Part shown: positions 12,955 to 15,236 of the stretch, piece after piece | Layout: each line of letters starts with the position of its first letter | How positions within the stretch are numbered: the first letter of the stretch is position 1 | Source of the DNA: an uncultured Nitrososphaera sp. | GTDB lineage: Archaea > Thermoproteota > Nitrososphaeria > Nitrososphaerales > Nitrososphaeraceae | NCBI RefSeq assembly: GCF_946478925.1 | Contig: NZ_CAMLDP010000044.1 | Coordinates: forward strand, 1 to 15,236 | Reading direction: 5' to 3' | DNA: 15,236 nt | Position numbers and translations under genes: made by a program | The notes under the pieces: generated by a model | Database searches by the model: none | What the model was told of the DNA's origin: nothing | What the model saw: the letters and a program-made list of their open reading frames with translations, nothing else

Positions 12955-13182
12955 ATGGAAGAAAAGCTGCGCTGCAACATCTGCAACGAAGTCATTGATG
13001 TGGCCGAGGTCGGCCAGCACGTCACCGGCAGGAACCACGCGGTCAAGAAAAAGGTCGCCGAGTTCAACGAGATGAACGCGCAGGTTGGCAGCAGGAGAAG
13101 CTACGATGGCGACACGTCCGTCGTCAACTCTTGGATAAGGGGCCTGTACGCCCGCGACTATTTGTCGTCTGGGCAAACGTGA
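12955..13182 (+). CDS. Small C2H2-type zinc finger protein, 75 aa
   Basis: From the ATG at 12955 the protein has C7-x2-C10, then H22 and H28, a C-x2-C-x11-H-x5-H arrangement (CNICNEVI...QHVTGRNH) close to the U1/matrin type of C2H2 finger that binds double-stranded RNA or RNA-protein complexes. The rest is basic and polar. A longer frame starts at ATG 12910, but an AGATAATC box (12927-12934) falls inside it and is 26 bases before 12955, favouring a leaderless start there. The role is unknown; nucleic acid binding is the natural inference from the finger. Confidence 0.68.
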   Translation: MEEKLRCNICNEVIDVAEVGQHVTGRNHAVKKKVAEFNEMNAQVGSRRSYDGDTSVVNSWIRGLYARDYLSSGQT

Positions 13183-13205
13183 CACGCATCGTTCTTTCAG
13201 GCAGT

Positions 13206-13225
13206 ATGCTCTTTTTATAGAGCAT
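13206..13225. promoter_or_regulatory. T-rich dyad upstream of the polysaccharide deacetylase
   Basis: ATGCTCT-TTTTAT-AGAGCAT is a perfect 7-base inverted repeat with an AT-rich six-base centre. It may end the upstream zinc-finger transcript or serve as an operator for the next gene, whose TATA box (TCTATAAC, 13229-13236) follows directly. Confidence 0.4.
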
Positions 13226-13278
13226 TATTCTATAACGCCTATAGCCTCCGGCGTGTCCTCCGTGACAGGCACCACAGG

Positions 13279-14574
13279 ATGACGGCTCGCATAAAGCCCG
13301 GACGGATCGGACCACTTGTCGTTGCGATAGTCGCTAGCCTGTTCGTATCCTTTTTCGCAAACGTCGCGCTGGCCTCTTTTGCCACCGGCTCAACTGGCGG
13401 AGGGAACAATAATTTTCCATGCAACTGCGTGATATTTCGGATGGATGATGTTACTGACGACAACCGCGCCATGCCGGCAATGGCAGTGATGGATGCATTC
13501 ATTTCAAGGAATCAGGACCTCTCGCTTGGCATAATCATGAACAACTTTGGCAACAACTCCCAGCTGCTCAGCAAGATCATCGAGGGGCGCAACAAGGGCC
13601 TTTTCGAGCTGGACATCCATGGCTGGAACCACGTGGACTATTCAGCGCTGAGCCAGGACATGCAGGCAAGCACTATGGCGGCGGCAAAAGAAAAGATGTA
13701 CAAGTTGTTTGGCGAAACTCCAAGTGTCTTCATCCCCCCTTTTAACAGGTTCAACGACGACACGATCAAGGCGATGGCTCGCACCAACCTGACTATAATC
13801 AGCTCAGACGTGACCCATGACAGTAACGGCAGCATGTATTTCGTGGCCTATGGAAATGCTGGAAGAAGCCTGCAGGCAGAGGTATCCCGCCTGCCTGCAG
13901 CAACCTATTTTGGCGTCGTAGGCAGCGACGAGAAGACCTGGACGAATCTGTCAGAAACGCAGATCATCTCTCAGGCCAAACTCAGCATTGCAAAATATGG
14001 TTATGCCGTCATACTCCTGCATCCACAGAGCTATTTGCTAACAAAGAATGGCAGAACTACAAACACACTGGATAACATAGCAATAAGCGAGCTCTATGGC
14101 TTGATAGACTCGTTCTCGGCGCAGAACGTGCGCATCACGACCTTTAGCAAGACAGTCCAGTTCAGGCCGCAGGTGTCAATAGTGCAGGCAAAATTCGGCG
14201 GTGAAGACTATGACGTGACAGGAAAATCGTCGTACGCAAAGGTGACTTTTGTCAGTATAGTCCCTGGGAGATCCATACAAGTTGGCGTCGAGGGCCAGGG
14301 CAGGCTGGAGCTGACCCTTACAAAGGGCATGATAAGCGATGTCTATTCTGTTTCTGTTGCCGACTACGAAAAAGAAGTCCAGTTCCAGCAGCAACATGAC
14401 GCCTTTGGAGCCACAGTAGTCTCGTTCGACGTGCCTTCCGGCGCACACAGTTTCAGCATATCAGGCGCACAAGTCGTCCCAGAGTTCCCATCGCCGCTTA
14501 TTGCGATAGCAGTAGCAAGCGCGCTTTGTCTGATTGCGGCGAAAAGCAGAAGGCTTAGGCGTAGTTGCCCTTGA
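13279..14574 (+). CDS. Exported polysaccharide deacetylase (NodB-like) with PEF-type C-terminal sorting signal
   Basis: A signal peptide spans residues 1 to about 33. The NodB-type deacetylase domain (about 48-290) shows the metal-binding motifs FRMDDV (D56, D57) and HGWNH (H114, H118), PPFNRF (153-158) in place of the usual RPPxG motif, and LLHPQ with H248. These enzymes remove acetyl groups from N-acetylated or O-acetylated sugars. A beta-rich domain follows (about 295-395), then VPEFPSP near residue 400, a hydrophobic helix and a basic cluster (KSRRLRR): the three-part PEF-CTERM type signal read by archaeosortase-like enzymes. The protein probably ends up on the cell surface, acting on S-layer glycans or exopolysaccharide. 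Its last 20 bases overlap the end of aIF2-beta on the other strand. Confidence 0.88.
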   Translation: MTARIKPGRIGPLVVAIVASLFVSFFANVALASFATGSTGGGNNNFPCNCVIFRMDDVTDDNRAMPAMAVMDAFISRNQDLSLGIIMNNFGNNSQLLSKIIEGRNKGLFELDIHGWNHVDYSALSQDMQASTMAAAKEKMYKLFGETPSVFIPPFNRFNDDTIKAMARTNLTIISSDVTHDSNGSMYFVAYGNAGRSLQAEVSRLPAATYFGVVGSDEKTWTNLSETQIISQAKLSIAKYGYAVILLHPQSYLLTKNGRTTNTLDNIAISELYGLIDSFSAQNVRITTFSKTVQFRPQVSIVQAKFGGEDYDVTGKSSYAKVTFVSIVPGRSIQVGVEGQGRLELTLTKGMISDVYSVSVADYEKEVQFQQQHDAFGATVVSFDVPSGAHSFSISGAQVVPEFPSPLIAIAVASALCLIAAKSRRLRRSCP

Positions 14575-14986
14575 TAGACGATTTGGCGCCGCACGCCTCG
14601 CAGATTAAAAAGCCAAGTTTCTTGTTCTTTTCCGTCCGAGTGTCGGGGCTTCCACACACGGGGCACGTCACATAGTCCTTGACGTAGCGGTCGAGGAGCG
14701 CGGCAAACGAAGACGGTGACTTGCGGCCAAGGAAGTGGACGCGGTCGCCCTGTATGTAGCCGGCCGAGGCAAGCTCCTTGTTCAGGTACAGGAGCAGTTT
14801 TTCAGGGTCGCGCCTAAGGGCCTTTGGGAACTCCATAAAGTTGCGGAATATGGTGTTCTTGCCGACCCAGATTATCTGGGGCTGCGGGATCTCTAGCCTA
14901 GAGGTAGCCTTCCTGGCACCGGTTCCCAGCTTGTCCTGCAGGCGCTTTAGCAGCGCTTCATAGTCGGCGGCCTTTTGGGCGCTCAC
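14555..14986 (-). CDS. Translation initiation factor aIF2, beta subunit
   Basis: The 143-aa product has the usual length and layout: an N-terminal helix, a central alpha/beta domain with NTIFRNFMEFPKALRRDPEKLL and GRKSPSSFAALLDRYVKDYV, and a C-terminal zinc ribbon with C108, C111, C129 and C132. aIF2 brings initiator Met-tRNA to the small ribosomal subunit, and the beta subunit supports tRNA and GTP binding. The start is GTG at 14986. A TTTAATTAAT-type TATA box about 27 bases upstream predicts a leaderless mRNA. It overlaps the 3' end of the convergent deacetylase gene by 20 bases. Confidence 0.96.
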   Translation of the reverse strand: MSAQKAADYEALLKRLQDKLGTGARKATSRLEIPQPQIIWVGKNTIFRNFMEFPKALRRDPEKLLLYLNKELASAGYIQGDRVHFLGRKSPSSFAALLDRYVKDYVTCPVCGSPDTRTEKNKKLGFLICEACGAKSSIKGNYA

Positions 14987-15007
14987 GCAGGAATGGTCGC
15001 ATTTCTG

Positions 15008-15017
15008 TTTAATTAAT
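15008..15017 (-). promoter_or_regulatory. TATA box of aIF2-beta
   Basis: ATTAATTAAA on the minus strand is centred about 26 bases before the GTG start. Confidence 0.55.
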
Positions 15018-15063
15018 GTATGTTGCTGATTGTGACTGTGCGATTAGAGGATATAGGAGAGGG

Positions 15064-15128
15064 CGTGTTTCCAGTGGAAACTACCGAACACGGGCTAGTT
15101 CTTTTAGGTATGTGCTACCTTATAGCAC
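15064..15128. repeat. Cluster of short inverted repeats before the last gene
   Basis: CGTGTT (15064-15069) pairs with AACACG (15087-15092). Nested inside, GTTTCC-AGT-GGAAAC (15067-15081) is an alternative hairpin. Next, GTGCTA-CCTTA-TAGCAC (15112-15128) surrounds a TATA-like CTTATAG. They lie in the divergent gap between aIF2-beta and the partial gene at the window edge. Confidence 0.4.
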
Positions 15129-15160
15129 CTCATCAGCGTGTTCCCCACCTGTTATTCCGA

Positions 15161-15236
15161 ATGTGCAAGAGTGCAGGTATGAGCATCCACGATACCACGA
15201 ACTGGCTCAGCATGCTCATCAGCACGTTGTACTTCC
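15161..15236 (+). CDS. Start of an unknown gene running off the window (partial)
   Basis: An ATG opens MCKSAGMSIHDTTNWLSMLI... and stays open to the edge; a second ATG at 15179 is an alternative start. A TATA-like box at about 15118-15125 predicts a leader of some 15 bases. The visible 25 residues turn hydrophobic near the end, so a membrane protein is possible. A minus-strand frame here (VLMSMLSQFVVSWMLIPALL) is also hydrophobic and cannot be excluded, so the call is weak. Confidence 0.35.
   Translation, partial: MCKSAGMSIHDTTNWLSMLISTLYF

Overview
The window looks like chromosomal DNA of an ammonia-oxidizing archaeon of the Nitrososphaera type (Thaumarchaeota/Nitrososphaerota). The main evidence is an unmistakable archaeal amoC (ammonia monooxygenase subunit C, 187 aa). 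It is supported by archaeal translation factor aIF2-beta, a class II tRNA-Leu split by bulge-helix-bulge introns, TATA boxes about 25-30 bases ahead of many starts with almost no 5' leader, and a bacterial-type GrpE-DnaK-DnaJ set, which many mesophilic archaea carry. All identifications come from reading the sequence; no database search was run.

Layout. 1-440: two tandem small zinc-ribbon genes on the minus strand, the second cut by the window edge. 439-2720: a ComA-type (phosphosulfolactate synthase) TIM barrel fused to a C-terminal winged helix, divergent from a membrane-anchored sulfonate/nitrate/taurine-type ABC substrate-binding protein that has no permease or ATPase beside it. 2811-3374: a stand-alone amoC without amoA, amoB or amoX. 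3500-6900: an accessory stretch of small hypothetical genes: two genes that each appear broken by a -1 frameshift (one would otherwise end in a C2H2 zinc finger), a DUF4367-like secreted protein, a SnoaL/NTF2-like protein, a two-helix membrane protein, a 38-aa single-helix membrane peptide and an acidic protein.

6958-11900: tRNA-Leu(CAG) with two introns, then a proteostasis block on the minus strand (grpE-dnaK-dnaJ, then hsp20 with its own promoter). A thioredoxin gene diverges from grpE across an 88-base gap that contains both TATA boxes and a dyad. 11940-15236: a small minus-strand gene, a long imperfect inverted repeat, a conserved-looking cytoplasmic hypothetical, a small C2H2-like zinc finger protein, an exported polysaccharide deacetylase with a PEF-type C-terminal sorting signal, aIF2-beta on the opposite strand overlapping it tail to tail, and the beginning of a further gene at the right edge.

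The genes form several independent units rather than one pathway. The strongest functional groupings are the chaperone/thioredoxin stress block and the ComA-wHTH/substrate-binding protein pair. I did not find a CRISPR array, transposase, integrase or other clear mobile element. The most informative observations are the orphan, apparently divergent amoC, the doubly interrupted tRNA-Leu(CAG), the enzyme-wHTH fusion, and the frameshifted C2H2 protein.
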